This document shows, one piece after another, positions 47,435 through 57,576 of a DNA stretch of 64,000 bases. Numbering within the stretch: the stretch's first letter is position 1; each line of letters begins with the position of its first letter. The stretch is from Oceanimonas sp. GK1. Lineage in GTDB: Bacteria; Pseudomonadota; Gammaproteobacteria; Enterobacterales; Aeromonadaceae. A model generated the notes under the pieces. That model saw only the letters and a program-made list of their open reading frames with translations, did not search any database and was not told where the DNA came from. The DNA is taken from NCBI RefSeq assembly GCF_000243075.1, contig NC_016745.1, positions 3,303,001-3,367,000 of the forward strand, read 5' to 3'. The position numbers were made by a program, and so were the translations under genes.

Positions 47435-48862
47435 TTACTTCTTCTTCTTGGCCTTGGGGTTCGGCATATCGGTGATGGAGCCTTCGAACACTTCGGCGGC
47501 CATGCCCACGGACTCGTGCAGAGTGGGGTGAGCGTGAATGGTCAGCGCGATGTCTTCGGCGTCGGCGCCCATCTCGATGGCCAGGCCGATTTCACCCAGC
47601 AGTTCGCCGGCGTTGGTACCGATGGTAGCGCCACCCAGCACACGGTGAGTGTCCTTGTCGAAAATCAGCTTGGTCATGCCGTAGGACGAGTCAGAGGCGA
47701 TGGCCCGGCCAGACGCGGCCCAGGGGAAGGACGCCACTTCAAAGTTCAGGCCTTTTTCCTTGGCTTCCTTCTCGGTCACACCCACCCATGCCACTTCCGG
47801 CTCGGTGTAGGCGATGGACGGGATCACCTTGGGATCGAAGTAGTGCTTCATGCCGGCGATGACTTCGGCAGCCACGTGGCCTTCGTGCACGCCCTTGTGC
47901 GCCAGCATGGGCTGACCCACGATGTCGCCGATGGCGTAGATGTGCGGCACGTTGGTGCGCATCTGCTTGTCAACATTGATGAAGCCACGCTCGTCCACGT
48001 TCACGCCGGCCTTGTCGGCATCCAGTGACTTGCCGTTGGGGGTACGGCCAATGGCCACCAGCACGGCGTCGTACACATTGGTCACGCTCTGGCCTTTCTT
48101 GTCTTCCATGGTGACGTGAATGCCATCGTCTTTGGCGTCAACGGCGGTCACCTTGGTTTCCAGCATCAGGTTGAACTTGCTCTTCACCTGCTTGGTGAAC
48201 ACCTTGATGATGTCCTTGTCGGCGGCCGGGATCACCTGGTCGAACATTTCAACCACGTCAATCTTGGAGCCCAGGGCATGGTAGACGGTGCCCATTTCCA
48301 GGCCGATGATGCCGCCACCCATGACCAGCAGCTTCTCGGGCACTTCCTTCAGCTCCAGCGCATCGGTGGAGTCCCATACGCGGGGGTCGTCGTGGGGAAT
48401 GAAGGGCAGTTTGATCGGCCGGGAGCCGGCGGCGATGATGGCGTTGTCAAAGTTGACGGTGGTGTTGCCACCCTCGCCTTCCACCACCAGGGTGTTGGCG
48501 CCGGTGAACTTGGCCACACCGTTGACGACCTTGACCTTGCGCATCTTGGCCATGCCGCCCAGCCCCTGAGTCAGCTGACCGATGACCTTTTCTTTGTGCG
48601 CGCGCACCTTGTCCAGATCGATCTGCGGCTCGCCAAAGGTCACACCGTGGCTGGCCATGATCTTGGATTCTTCAATCACCTTGGCGATGTGCAGCAGCGC
48701 CTTGGAGGGGATACAACCCACGTTCAGACAAACGCCACCCAGAGTGGAATAACGTTCTACGATAACGGTTTCCAGGCCCAGATCGGCGGCACGGAAAGCG
48801 GCGGAATAGCCGGCAGGGCCCGCGCCCAGAACCACAACCTGAGCTTTGACTTCTTGACTCAT
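47435..48862 (-). CDS. lpdA: Dihydrolipoamide dehydrogenase (E3)
   Basis: 475 residues. It reoxidises the lipoyl groups of pyruvate dehydrogenase (and usually 2-oxoglutarate dehydrogenase) with NAD. FAD motif VVVLGAGPAGYSAAFRAADLG, redox disulfide Cys45/Cys50 in GGVCLNVGCIPSK, NAD motif MGGGIIGLEMGTVYHALGSK, and the catalytic His-Glu in IHAHPTLHESVGMAAE near the C terminus. It ends in a lysine run. It follows aceF after 152 bases that hold a terminator-like hairpin, so part of its transcription may be independent. Confidence 0.98.
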   Translation of the reverse strand: MSQEVKAQVVVLGAGPAGYSAAFRAADLGLETVIVERYSTLGGVCLNVGCIPSKALLHIAKVIEESKIMASHGVTFGEPQIDLDKVRAHKEKVIGQLTQGLGGMAKMRKVKVVNGVAKFTGANTLVVEGEGGNTTVNFDNAIIAAGSRPIKLPFIPHDDPRVWDSTDALELKEVPEKLLVMGGGIIGLEMGTVYHALGSKIDVVEMFDQVIPAADKDIIKVFTKQVKSKFNLMLETKVTAVDAKDDGIHVTMEDKKGQSVTNVYDAVLVAIGRTPNGKSLDADKAGVNVDERGFINVDKQMRTNVPHIYAIGDIVGQPMLAHKGVHEGHVAAEVIAGMKHYFDPKVIPSIAYTEPEVAWVGVTEKEAKEKGLNFEVASFPWAASGRAIASDSSYGMTKLIFDKDTHRVLGGATIGTNAGELLGEIGLAIEMGADAEDIALTIHAHPTLHESVGMAAEVFEGSITDMPNPKAKKKK

Positions 48863-48983
48863 GGTGACCTCTATTATGATTTTTTAGCCCTGTTCAGTCA
48901 GTGGCGGCCGGAGCACCAGACTCAAGACGGCCACTACGATACAAACGGGCAAAAGTTTACTGTTCTGTTATCAAAAAGAAAGT

Positions 48984-49008
48984 AAAAAGGCAGGCTTATG
49001 CCTGCCTT
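48984..49008 (-). terminator. Hairpin terminator or attenuator between aceF and lpdA
   Basis: AAGGCAGGC-TTAT-GCCTGCCTT at 48987-49008, then TTT on the minus strand. It lies directly after the aceF stop and probably lowers read-through into lpdA. Confidence 0.75.
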
Positions 49009-49014
49009 GTCACA

Positions 49015-50916
49015 TTAAAGGGCCAGGCGGCGAAGGTCGCTCAGCACACCACTCAGCATGGTGATGAAACGGGCACCGTCGGCGCCGTCGATCACCCTGT
49101 GGTCGTAGGACAGCGCCAGCGGCTGGATCAGACGAGGCTCGAATTCCTTGCCGTTCCACACCGGCTTGATGCTGGACTTGGACACACCCAGAATGGCCAC
49201 TTCCGGCGCATTCACGATGGGGGTGAACTGGGTGCCACCAATGCCGCCCAGAGACGAAATGGTAAAGCAGCCACCCTGCATGTCGGCGGCGGTCAGCTTG
49301 CCGGCGCGGGCCTTCTTGGAGATTTCACCCAGCTCCAGGGCCAGCTCGCGAATGCCTTTCTTGTTGACATCGCGTACCACCGGCACCACCAGACCGTTGG
49401 GAGTATCCACCGCCACACCGATGTGCACGTACTTCTTCATCACCAGGCTCTGGCCGTCTTCCGACAGGGAAGAGCAGAACTTGGGATAGGCTTCCAGCGC
49501 CTTGGCGGCGGCCTTCATGATGAAGATCAGCGGGGAGATCTTGTAACCCAGCTTCTGCTTCTCGGCGATGGCGTTCTCGGTTTTGCGGAACTCTTCCAGC
49601 TCGGTGATATCGGTCTCATCAAACTGGGTCACATGGGGGATCTTGACCCAGTTGCGGTGCAGGTTGGGACCGGAGATCTTCTGAATGCGGGTCAGGGCCA
49701 CTTCTTCGACTTCACCAAACTTGGAGAAATCAACCTTCGGCCAGGCCAGCACTTCCATGCCGCCACCGGCCACGGCCACGCCCGCAGGTTGGGTGGTCAC
49801 CTGCTTGATGATGCCCTTGACGTAGTTCTGCACGTCTTCCTTCAGAATGCGCTGCTTGGGACCGGTAGCGGCAACCTTGGACAGGTCCACACCAAATTCC
49901 CGGGCCAGGCGACGCACCACCGGGGTGGCGTGCACGTAGGCGTTGTTCTCTACGAACTCGGCCTTGGCAGCCGGGGCAGCCGCCGCCGGAGCGGCCGCTT
50001 TCGGCGCTTCTGCTTTCGGTGCTTCGGCCGCGGGCGCAGCCTTGGCCGGTGCGGCGGCGGCAGGAGCCGGAGCGGCGCCAGCCACCTCAAACACCATCAC
50101 CAGAGAGCCGGTAGACACCTTGTCACCGGTGGCTACCTTGATTTCCTTGACCACACCGGCAAAGGGCGCGGGCACTTCCATGGAAGCCTTGTCGCCTTCC
50201 ACGGTCAGAATGGACTGATCGGCGTCCACCTTGTCGCCCACGGCCACCATCACTTCGGTGACTTCCACTTCGTCACCGCCGATGTCCGGCACGTTCACGT
50301 CCTTGGCAGCGGCAGCGGCCGGGGCCGCAGCAGGGGCCGCTTCGGCGGGCGCAGCGGCAGCCGCCGGGGCGGCACCACCCGCCACTTCAAATACCATAAT
50401 CAGGGAACCGGTGTTGACCTTGTCGCCCACGGCAATCTTGATTTCAGTTACCTTGCCGGCGAAGGGCGCCGGTACTTCCATGGAGGCCTTGTCGCCTTCC
50501 ACGGTGATCAGGGTCTGCTCTTCCTCAACGGTGTCGCCCACGGCCACGGCAATTTCGGTGACTTCTACTTCATCACCGCCGATGTCCGGTACGTTCACGT
50601 CTTTCTGCGCGCTGGCAGCAGCAGGTGCAGCAGCAGCTTCAGCCTTGGGGGCTTCCTCGGCGGCAGCCGGGGCGGCAGCGCCGCCCTCTGCTTCAAAGAC
50701 CATGATCAGGCTGCCGGTGTTGACCTTGTCGCCCACGGCAATCTTGATTTCCTTGACCACGCCGGCGGCGGGGGCAGGCACTTCCATGGAGGCCTTGTCG
50801 CCTTCCACGGTGATCAGAGACTGCTCTTCCTCGACCTTGTCGCCCACGGCAACCAGGATCTCGGTAACTTCAACCTCGTCCGCGCCGATATCCGGCACCA
50901 GAATATCTTTAGACAT
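49015..50916 (-). CDS. aceF: Pyruvate dehydrogenase complex E2, dihydrolipoamide acetyltransferase
   Basis: 633 residues. Three lipoyl domains occur at about 1-78, 107-180 and 208-280, each with the lipoylated lysine in GDKASMEVP (Lys41 in the first). They are joined by Ala/Pro-rich linkers. A peripheral subunit-binding domain follows at about 325-362 ([19 protein letters not shown]). The catalytic domain ends with [16 protein letters not shown], where the histidine is catalytic. It forms the 24-meric core of the complex. Three lipoyl domains are as in E. coli. The aceE stop-to-start gap is ten bases. Confidence 0.98.
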   Translation of the reverse strand: MSKDILVPDIGADEVEVTEILVAVGDKVEEEQSLITVEGDKASMEVPAPAAGVVKEIKIAVGDKVNTGSLIMVFEAEGGAAAPAAAEEAPKAEAAAAPAAASAQKDVNVPDIGGDEVEVTEIAVAVGDTVEEEQTLITVEGDKASMEVPAPFAGKVTEIKIAVGDKVNTGSLIMVFEVAGGAAPAAAAAPAEAAPAAAPAAAAAKDVNVPDIGGDEVEVTEVMVAVGDKVDADQSILTVEGDKASMEVPAPFAGVVKEIKVATGDKVSTGSLVMVFEVAGAAPAPAAAAPAKAAPAAEAPKAEAPKAAAPAAAAPAAKAEFVENNAYVHATPVVRRLAREFGVDLSKVAATGPKQRILKEDVQNYVKGIIKQVTTQPAGVAVAGGGMEVLAWPKVDFSKFGEVEEVALTRIQKISGPNLHRNWVKIPHVTQFDETDITELEEFRKTENAIAEKQKLGYKISPLIFIMKAAAKALEAYPKFCSSLSEDGQSLVMKKYVHIGVAVDTPNGLVVPVVRDVNKKGIRELALELGEISKKARAGKLTAADMQGGCFTISSLGGIGGTQFTPIVNAPEVAILGVSKSSIKPVWNGKEFEPRLIQPLALSYDHRVIDGADGARFITMLSGVLSDLRRLAL

Positions 50917-50926
50917 GTGTTACCCC

Positions 50927-53587
50927 TTATGCGTACAGCGGGTTGATCTTGTCGGCGTCGATGCCGTACTTGGCAATGGCGTCGGCCACGACCTGCTTGT
51001 CGATGGTGCCCTGCTTGGCCAGTTCGGTCAGGGCAGCCACTACCACGTAGTGCTTGTTCACTTCGAAGTGACGACGCAGGTTTTCACGGCTGTCGGAACG
51101 ACCGAAACCGTCGGTACCCAGCACCTTGTAGCTCACGGACGGCATGAAGGCACGAACCTGCTCGGCGTAGTTCTTCATGTAGTCGGTGGCGGCAATGGCC
51201 GGCTCGGAACCCATCACCTGAGCGATATAGGGCACGCGCGGCTCACTGGTCGGGTGCAGCATGTTCCAGCGCTCCGCGTCCTGACCGTCGCGGGTCAGTT
51301 CGTTGAAGGACGGTACGCTGTACACGTCGGAGCCGATGCCGTATTCCTCGGCCAGGATCTGCGCGGCTTCACGCACGCCCACCAGAATGGTGCCGGAGCC
51401 CATCAGCTGAACCTTGCCCTTGCTGCCTGCCACGGTTTCGAGCTTGTAGATACCCTTGCGGATGCCTTCCTCGGCGCCTTCCGGCATGGCCGGCTGGTGG
51501 TAGTTCTCGTTCAGGGTGGTCAGGTAGTAGTACACGTTTTCCGGCTTGTCGCCGTACATGCGACGCAGACCGTCCTGCACGATCACCGCCACTTCATAGG
51601 CGTAGGTCGGATCGTAGGTGATACAGTTCGGAATGGTACCGGCCAGAATGTGGCTGTGGCCGTCTTCGTGCTGCAGACCTTCACCGTTCAGGGTGGTACG
51701 ACCGGAGGTGGCACCCAGCAGGAAGCCGCGGGCCTGTTGGTCACCGGCGGCCCAGCACAGATCACCCACCCGCTGGAAACCGAACATCGAGTAGTAGATG
51801 TAGAACGGAATCATGGGGCAGTCGTTGGTGCTGTAGGAGGTGGCAGCGGCCAGCCAGGACGACATGGCGCCCAGCTCGTTGATGCCTTCCTGCAGCACCT
51901 GACCTTTCTTGTCTTCTTTGTAGTAGGCAACCTGCTCACGGTCCTGGGGTACGTACTGCTGGCCGTGGGGGTTGTAGATGCCAATCTGGCGGAACAGACC
52001 TTCCATACCGAAGGTACGGGCTTCGTCGGCCAGGATGGGCACAATGCGCTTACCGAGGGACTTGTCCTTCAGCAGGATGTTCAGGGAGCGCACAAACGCC
52101 ATGGTGGTGGAGATTTCACGCTTCTGCTCTTCCAGCAGCGGGGCGAAGTCTTCCAGCGCCGGAATGTCCAGCTTGACGGTGGTTTCCGGCAGGCGGGTCG
52201 GCAGGTAGCCCTTCAGGCTCTGGCGACGGGCGTGCAGGTATTCGTGCTCGCGGCTGCCTTCCTCGATCTTGATGTAAGGCAGGTTCGGCAGCTCTTCGTC
52301 GCTCACTTCAATGTTGAAGCGATCGCGGAAGTGCTTGAGGGAAGACATGTCCATCTTCTTGACTTGGTGCGCGATGTTCTTGCCTTCGGCGGCATCGCCC
52401 ATGCCGTAACCCTTGATGGTCTTGGCCAGAATGACGGTCGGCTTGCCCTTGGTCTCGGCGGCGTTTTTGTAGGCGGCAAACATCTTGGCCGGATCGTGGC
52501 CACCCCGGTTCAGGGCAAAGATTTCTTCGTCGGTCCAGTCCTTCACCAGCGCGGCGGTTTCCGGATACTTGCCGAAGAAGTGCTCGCGCACGTAGGCTCC
52601 GTCCTTGGACTTGAAAGTCTGGTAGTCGCCGTCCAGGGTTTCGTTCATCAGCTGGACCAGCTTGCCGGACTTGTCGTTGGCGATCAGGTCGTCCCAGCGA
52701 CGGCCCCAGATCACTTTAACCACGTTCCAGCCGGCGCCGGTGAACAGGCCGTCCAGTTCGTTGATGATCTTGCCGTTGCCCACCACAGGGCCGTCGAGGC
52801 GCTGCAGGTTACAGTTGATGATGAAGCAGAGGTTGTCCAGCTTCTCACGGGCAGCGATGGTGATGGCGCCCTTGGATTCCGGCTCGTCCATCTCGCCGTC
52901 GCCCAGGTAGGCGTAAACGCGCTGCTCGGAGCAGTCCTTCAGGCCACGGTCGGTCAGGTACTTGAGGAAGCGGGCCTGATAGATGGCGTTGATCGGACCC
53001 AGACCCATGGACACGGTCGGGAACTGCCAGAAGTCCGGCATCAGCTTGGGATGCGGGTAGGACGGAATGCCCTTGCCGTCCACTTCCTGACGGAACATGT
53101 CGAGCTGGGCTTCGGTCAGGCGGCCTTCGGCAAAGGCGCGGGCGTAGATACCGGGAGAGATGTGCCCCTGGAAGAACACCAGATCGCCGCCGTCTTTCTC
53201 GTTACGAGCGCGGAAGAAGTGGTTGAACGCCACTTCGTACATGGTGGCACTGGAGGAGAAGGAAGACATGTGACCGCCCAGGTCCAGGTCTTTCTTGGAG
53301 CCGCGCAGTACGATCATGACTGAGTTCCAGCGGATGATGGCGCGGATCCGCCGTTCCAGATCCCAGTTGCCCGGGTACTCAGGCTCGGCGTCGGCAGCAA
53401 TGCTGTTGACGTAATCTGAGTGAGCGTTGCGGGCCACGGCAACACCATGCTTGATGGCTTTGGTGGTCAGGCGCTCGTAAATGTATTGAGCGCGCTCAGG
53501 TCCTTCTTGACGGATCAAAGACTCCAGGGCGTCAAGCCACTCTTGAGTCTCTATTGAATCCACATCATTTTTCAGGATATCAGACAT
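50927..53587 (-). CDS. aceE: Pyruvate dehydrogenase complex E1 (homodimeric)
   Basis: 886 residues, the homodimeric AceE type. It decarboxylates pyruvate with thiamine diphosphate and acetylates the lipoyl groups of AceF. The ThDP-binding motif GDGEMDEPESKGAITIAAREKLDNLCFIINCN is near residue 228. The N-terminal DVDSIETQEWLDALESLIRQEGPERAQYI matches the AceF-binding segment. GATSGRTTLNGEGLQHEDGHSH lies in the pyrimidine domain. It is 61 bases after pdhR and begins the structural part of the operon. Confidence 0.98.
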   Translation of the reverse strand: MSDILKNDVDSIETQEWLDALESLIRQEGPERAQYIYERLTTKAIKHGVAVARNAHSDYVNSIAADAEPEYPGNWDLERRIRAIIRWNSVMIVLRGSKKDLDLGGHMSSFSSSATMYEVAFNHFFRARNEKDGGDLVFFQGHISPGIYARAFAEGRLTEAQLDMFRQEVDGKGIPSYPHPKLMPDFWQFPTVSMGLGPINAIYQARFLKYLTDRGLKDCSEQRVYAYLGDGEMDEPESKGAITIAAREKLDNLCFIINCNLQRLDGPVVGNGKIINELDGLFTGAGWNVVKVIWGRRWDDLIANDKSGKLVQLMNETLDGDYQTFKSKDGAYVREHFFGKYPETAALVKDWTDEEIFALNRGGHDPAKMFAAYKNAAETKGKPTVILAKTIKGYGMGDAAEGKNIAHQVKKMDMSSLKHFRDRFNIEVSDEELPNLPYIKIEEGSREHEYLHARRQSLKGYLPTRLPETTVKLDIPALEDFAPLLEEQKREISTTMAFVRSLNILLKDKSLGKRIVPILADEARTFGMEGLFRQIGIYNPHGQQYVPQDREQVAYYKEDKKGQVLQEGINELGAMSSWLAAATSYSTNDCPMIPFYIYYSMFGFQRVGDLCWAAGDQQARGFLLGATSGRTTLNGEGLQHEDGHSHILAGTIPNCITYDPTYAYEVAVIVQDGLRRMYGDKPENVYYYLTTLNENYHQPAMPEGAEEGIRKGIYKLETVAGSKGKVQLMGSGTILVGVREAAQILAEEYGIGSDVYSVPSFNELTRDGQDAERWNMLHPTSEPRVPYIAQVMGSEPAIAATDYMKNYAEQVRAFMPSVSYKVLGTDGFGRSDSRENLRRHFEVNKHYVVVAALTELAKQGTIDKQVVADAIAKYGIDADKINPLYA

Positions 53588-53648
53588 GGCTGTTTCCTAT
53601 CTCGTTTGGGGCAAGTGCCCATGGGTTTCGTCGCTGCCGAAGGCATTA

Positions 53649-54410
53649 TTATTCCTGCTGACGGGTCCGGCGCAGGGAGCGCTGTATGCGGCTCTCTTCA
53701 CGCTGAATGTCTAACAGGGTTTCTTCAATAAAGGCCAGGTGCTCGTGACAAGCGTCCCTGGCCTGCTCCGGCTCGCGTGACAAAATGGTCTGGATCAGAT
53801 TGGCGCGATGCTTGCGGATCTGCTCCACCGTGCCGGCTCGCCGGTTGAGAATCTGAATGTTGCGCAAAATGCTGGACTCCAGCATGGGCTGGATGGCGCG
53901 CAACAGGTGCAGCAGCACCACGTTGTGGGCTGCCGCCGCCACCGCCAGGTAAAACTCAGCGGCGTATTTGGCCTCTGCGGCCAGATCGCCCTTTTCCTGG
54001 GCCTGAATAATGGCCTGCTGGGCTTCGCGAATGGCATCGAAGTCGGTTTCGGTACCGCGCATCGCCGCATAGAAGGCGGAAATGCCTTCCATGGTGTGCC
54101 GAAACTCCAACAGGTCATACTGGGATTCCGGGTGTTCCGCCAGCAGCTGAAACAGCGGATCCGCCAGGCCCTTGGTCAGGGCATTCTGCACATAGGTGCC
54201 CCCGCCCTGCTTGCGGGAAACCAGACCGCGCACCTCCAGGTGCTGAATCGCTTCACGCACCGACGGACGCGACACCGCAAACTGCTCGGCCAGCTCCCGC
54301 TCGGGGGGCAACCGCTGGCCCGGCTGCAGGCTGCCTTCCACTATCATCTGCTCCAGCTTGGCGGCGATGGTTTCGGCAAGTTTGGGTTGTTTGATGCGCT
54401 GGTAGGTCAT
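53649..54410 (-). CDS. pdhR: Pyruvate-sensing repressor PdhR (GntR family)
   Basis: 253 residues from the ATG at 54410, matching E. coli PdhR (254) from MTYQRIKQPKLAE. Twenty-two more codons are open upstream but run over the operator. An N-terminal GntR winged helix (LPPERELAEQFAVSRPSVREAIQHLEVRGLVSRKQGGGTYV) is followed by an FCD effector domain with AAHNVVLLHLLRA and HLAFIEETLLD. It represses its own operon; pyruvate releases it. First gene of pdhR-aceE-aceF-lpdA. Confidence 0.96.
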   Translation of the reverse strand: MTYQRIKQPKLAETIAAKLEQMIVEGSLQPGQRLPPERELAEQFAVSRPSVREAIQHLEVRGLVSRKQGGGTYVQNALTKGLADPLFQLLAEHPESQYDLLEFRHTMEGISAFYAAMRGTETDFDAIREAQQAIIQAQEKGDLAAEAKYAAEFYLAVAAAAHNVVLLHLLRAIQPMLESSILRNIQILNRRAGTVEQIRKHRANLIQTILSREPEQARDACHEHLAFIEETLLDIQREESRIQRSLRRTRQQE

Positions 54411-54426
54411 TCGCTCTGGCTTTTTA

Positions 54427-54443
54427 AATTGGTAATACCAATT
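54427..54443. promoter_or_regulatory. Perfect PdhR operator
   Basis: AATTGGTAATACCAATT is a complete palindrome matching the PdhR consensus (ATTGGTnnnACCAAT). It lies 16 bases before the pdhR start codon, so it is the autoregulatory site of the operon. Confidence 0.9.
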
Positions 54444-54805
54444 AACACTGTTAAAAAAAGGTATCAGAGCAGACAAGAGTTGTCCATTTTTTTTGTGATC
54501 ATTGCATACAAAGGGCCATTTGTTGCCGGCATTTTTTGGAAGCAGCTCATAAAACTAGTCCAGCCACGGGAAAACACAAGGCCACCGGCAATGGTCAGAC
54601 CAAAAAGGGAAGCAGGGATTGGGGAATAGGGACTGGGGATGGGTGGTGTCGCTGCCACTTTAGTTGGCAGGGCCTGCCCAGCAGGCCTTAAATCACGGAG
54701 TAGGAGGCCGGTCCCGCCGGCTGAAAGCGGCGGCTACACGCCTCACGCCTCACGCCTCACGCCTCACGCCTCACGCCTCACGCCTCACGCCTCACGCCTC
54801 ACGCC
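54444..54805. other. 362-base gap between pdhR and ampD
   Basis: Holds the pdhR promoter region, a decayed GGGATTGGGGAATAGGGACT motif at 54613-54632, a REP-like inverted pair and a (CACGCCT)10 array. No gene. Confidence 0.75.
54648..54737. repeat. Inverted pair of REP-like units between pdhR and ampD
   Basis: Left unit has hairpin CTGCC-ACTTTAGTT-GGCAG with a degenerate GTCG foot. The right unit on the minus strand is GTAG (as CTAC, 54734-54737) plus CCGCC-GCTTTCAGCC-GGCGG. Compared with the pair at 33399, the loop-side pair G-C has become A-T, so pairing is kept. Confidence 0.72.
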
Positions 54806-54806
54806 T
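54737..54806. repeat. (CACGCCT)10 tandem array
   Basis: Ten perfect seven-base units. The first C is also the last base of the REP foot CTAC. The last T is the first base of the ampD stop (54806-54808, minus strand). On the ampD strand the unit reads AGGCGTG. Confidence 0.95.
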
Positions 54807-55354
54807 CACGTCTTCAGCATTCGACGAAACCGGTCCCAGTCAAATCCCGGGCCCGGATCCGTTTTGCGGCCCGGGGCAATGTCGCTATGGCCGGTCATGC
54901 GGCTGGGGGTAATGGCGGGATAAGCGCCCATAAGGGTTTGTGCCACCGCGGCCAATTGCCGGTACTGAACGTCGGTGTAGTCGCCGCTATCGGTGCCTTC
55001 CAGCTCAATGCCGATGGAAAAATCATTGCACTTGTCCCGCCCTTCAAAGCAGGACTGCCCGGCATGCCAGGCCCGCCGGTGAAAGGGCACGTACTGCACC
55101 AGTTCGCCGTCCCGGCGGATCAGGCAATGGGCCGACACCCGCAACTGATGAATGCCCTCAAAGTAGGGATGGGCGTTTGCATTTAACCGCCCCAGAAACA
55201 GGTCATCTATAAAGGCGCCGCCAAAGCGCCCCGGCGGCAGGCTGATGCAATGCACCACCAGCAACGAGATCTCGCCTTCGGGGCGGTCATCCTGGTGAGG
55301 GGATTCACAGTGGCGGGCGGGGCTCAGCCAGCCCTTGTCCAGCGTAAAAGGCAT
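54806..55354 (-). CDS. ampD: 1,6-anhydro-N-acetylmuramyl-L-alanine amidase AmpD
   Basis: 182 residues. It cuts the amide bond of anhydro-muropeptides in the cytoplasm during murein recycling, which keeps AmpR-controlled beta-lactamase low. Zinc ligands are His35 (LLVVHCISLPPG), His156 and Asp166 (GHSDIAPGRKTDPGPGFDW), and Glu117 is in IGIELEG. FGGAFIDDLFLGRLN is typical of AmpD. The stop codon lies at the edge of the (CACGCCT) array, so the last codons (MLKT) directly adjoin a repeat. Divergent from the retropepsin-like gene. Confidence 0.96.
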   Translation of the reverse strand: MPFTLDKGWLSPARHCESPHQDDRPEGEISLLVVHCISLPPGRFGGAFIDDLFLGRLNANAHPYFEGIHQLRVSAHCLIRRDGELVQYVPFHRRAWHAGQSCFEGRDKCNDFSIGIELEGTDSGDYTDVQYRQLAAVAQTLMGAYPAITPSRMTGHSDIAPGRKTDPGPGFDWDRFRRMLKT

Positions 55355-55426
55355 AATGGGTCCCTAAGCGTAAGGTGAGCGGGCGTATACTAACAGTTTG
55401 AGCGCAATGTTCGCCAAGGAGTCAAC

Positions 55427-55945
55427 ATGGCACCACAGCATGATCCGGTGCGCCGGACCGGCCGCATTATGTGGATTCTGGTGTGGGGCTTGAGCCTGCT
55501 GCTGCTGACCTGGTATTTCAACCAGCGGCTGATGCAGGAGAACAACCCCAACCAGCAAGTGCGGGTACTCGGCACCGATACCGTGGTGCTGGAGCAAAAC
55601 CGCCACGGTCATTACCTGGCCAGCGGCACCATCAACAGCCAACCGGTGGTGTTTCTGCTCGACACCGGCGCCACCCGAATGGCGGTGCCTCAGGCCCTGG
55701 CCGCCAGGCTGGAGCTGCCGGCGGGCCGGGCGCTGACCCTGAGCACGGCGGCGGGCCAGGTGACCGGCTACCGTACCCATATTAAATCGTTGTCGCTGGG
55801 GCCCTTCACCCTGTACGATCTGGACGCCGTCATCATGCCCAGCCAAAGCGACGAAGTGCTGCTGGGCATGAACGCCCTGCGCCACTTCGAACTGGTGCAG
55901 CGGGGCGAACAAATGACCATCACCTATTTGGCGCCGGCGCCCTGA
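55427..55945 (+). CDS. Retropepsin-like aspartic protease, membrane-anchored (TIGR02281 type)
   Basis: 172 residues. A single N-terminal membrane segment (about 13-30, IMWILVWGLSLLLLTWYF) is followed by a compact beta domain with the aspartyl protease motif FLLDTGATRMAVP (Asp79) and a second flap region VLLGMNALRHFELVQRG. This is one half of a pepsin, so it must act as a dimer, probably in the periplasm. Substrate unknown. It lies between ampD (divergent) and nadC (49 bases downstream), a frequent position in gammaproteobacteria. AAGGAG lies upstream of the ATG. Confidence 0.85.
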   Translation: MAPQHDPVRRTGRIMWILVWGLSLLLLTWYFNQRLMQENNPNQQVRVLGTDTVVLEQNRHGHYLASGTINSQPVVFLLDTGATRMAVPQALAARLELPAGRALTLSTAAGQVTGYRTHIKSLSLGPFTLYDLDAVIMPSQSDEVLLGMNALRHFELVQRGEQMTITYLAPAP

Positions 55946-55982
55946 GCCCCGGCCCGCACGCTTGTTAGTGAACCCGTGATAA

Positions 55983-56849
<867 letters not shown>

Positions 56850-56880
56850 GTTCGGCACCCTTCACTTTTGTTCATGCATT

Positions 56881-56905
56881 ATGCCGGGCCTGCCCGGCAT
56901 TTTTA
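56881..56905 (+). terminator. Intrinsic terminator of nadC
   Basis: ATGCCGGGC-CT-GCCCGGCAT followed by TTTT, 31 bases after the stop. Confidence 0.88.
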
Positions 56906-57137
56906 TGCCCACCCCGCAGTAAGAGCCCCCAATGAATAAAAACCGCTGACGCTAGCAGGTGAACGAAAAATAACCAGCTCATAATATGCGCAGATCTACC
57001 GCCAAAATGCCGCCAACGTTTCCGTTCCGTGCATGCATGCAATGGGCAATATTCCAAAGCCTTGCTATAGATATGAGGCAGGCTTGATTGAAGCCGGCCC
57101 CAAAGAGAAGACTGGATTGCCACTCAAGGATGATGCC
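56906..57137. other. Leader region of pilA, lower in G+C than its surroundings
   Basis: 232 bases with no gene. It must hold the pilA promoter, but no good sigma-54 (GG-N10-GC) match was found. AAGGA at 57127 serves pilA. Confidence 0.5.
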
Positions 57138-57575
57138 ATGAACAAGACTTCGCTTTTCCGCCAGGGCGGTTTTACCCTGATCGAACTGATGATAGTGGTG
57201 GCCATTGTGGCCATACTGGCCGCCGTGGCCCTGCCGGCGTATCAAACCTATACCCAACGCGCCAAGTTTAGTGAGGTGATTGCTGCCTCAGGTCCAGCTA
57301 AAACGGCCATTGAAGTCTGTGTGCAATCAGGATCAGGGAATTCAAGCACATGTACTACTGCAGCTTCAAGCGCGTCTGCAACAGGAGTCGTAGCTGGCCT
57401 TGCAACGGGTATATCTATCCAAACAGGTACATCTGGCAGTAATGATACATACACGATTACGGTTACTGGCGATAGCAATGAGTTCCCCTCACCCGGCACT
57501 TTTGAAATAGTTGGTGAAGAATCAAATGGAAGGGTAACTTGGTCTCGAAGCTGTGATCCAGTGACTCTTTGTTAA
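57138..57575 (+). CDS. pilA: Type IVa major pilin
   Basis: 145 residues from the ATG at 57138 (AAGGA upstream). A short leader, [11 protein letters not shown], is cut by PilD before Phe, giving [33 protein letters not shown] with Glu5 of the mature protein. This is the classic N-terminal helix. Four cysteines ([21 protein letters not shown]) allow two disulfides, including a small C-terminal D-region loop. Upstream in-frame codons lack pilin character. From about base 57290 the G+C drops and rarer codons appear, unlike the N-terminal part. pilB starts two bases after the stop. Confidence 0.93.
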   Translation: MNKTSLFRQGGFTLIELMIVVAIVAILAAVALPAYQTYTQRAKFSEVIAASGPAKTAIEVCVQSGSGNSSTCTTAASSASATGVVAGLATGISIQTGTSGSNDTYTITVTGDSNEFPSPGTFEIVGEESNGRVTWSRSCDPVTLC

Positions 57576-57576
57576 T

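Noticed and set aside
50231-53323. Very long open frame (over 1000 codons) antisense to aceF and aceE
   Set aside because: It mirrors the third-position G+C bias of highly expressed genes; both sense genes are unmistakable. The same holds for long antisense frames over acnB, the patatin gene, fbpB and the siderophore receptor.
56990-57130. Sigma-54 promoter for pilA
   Set aside because: No GG-N10-GC pair with flanking consensus was found in the leader.
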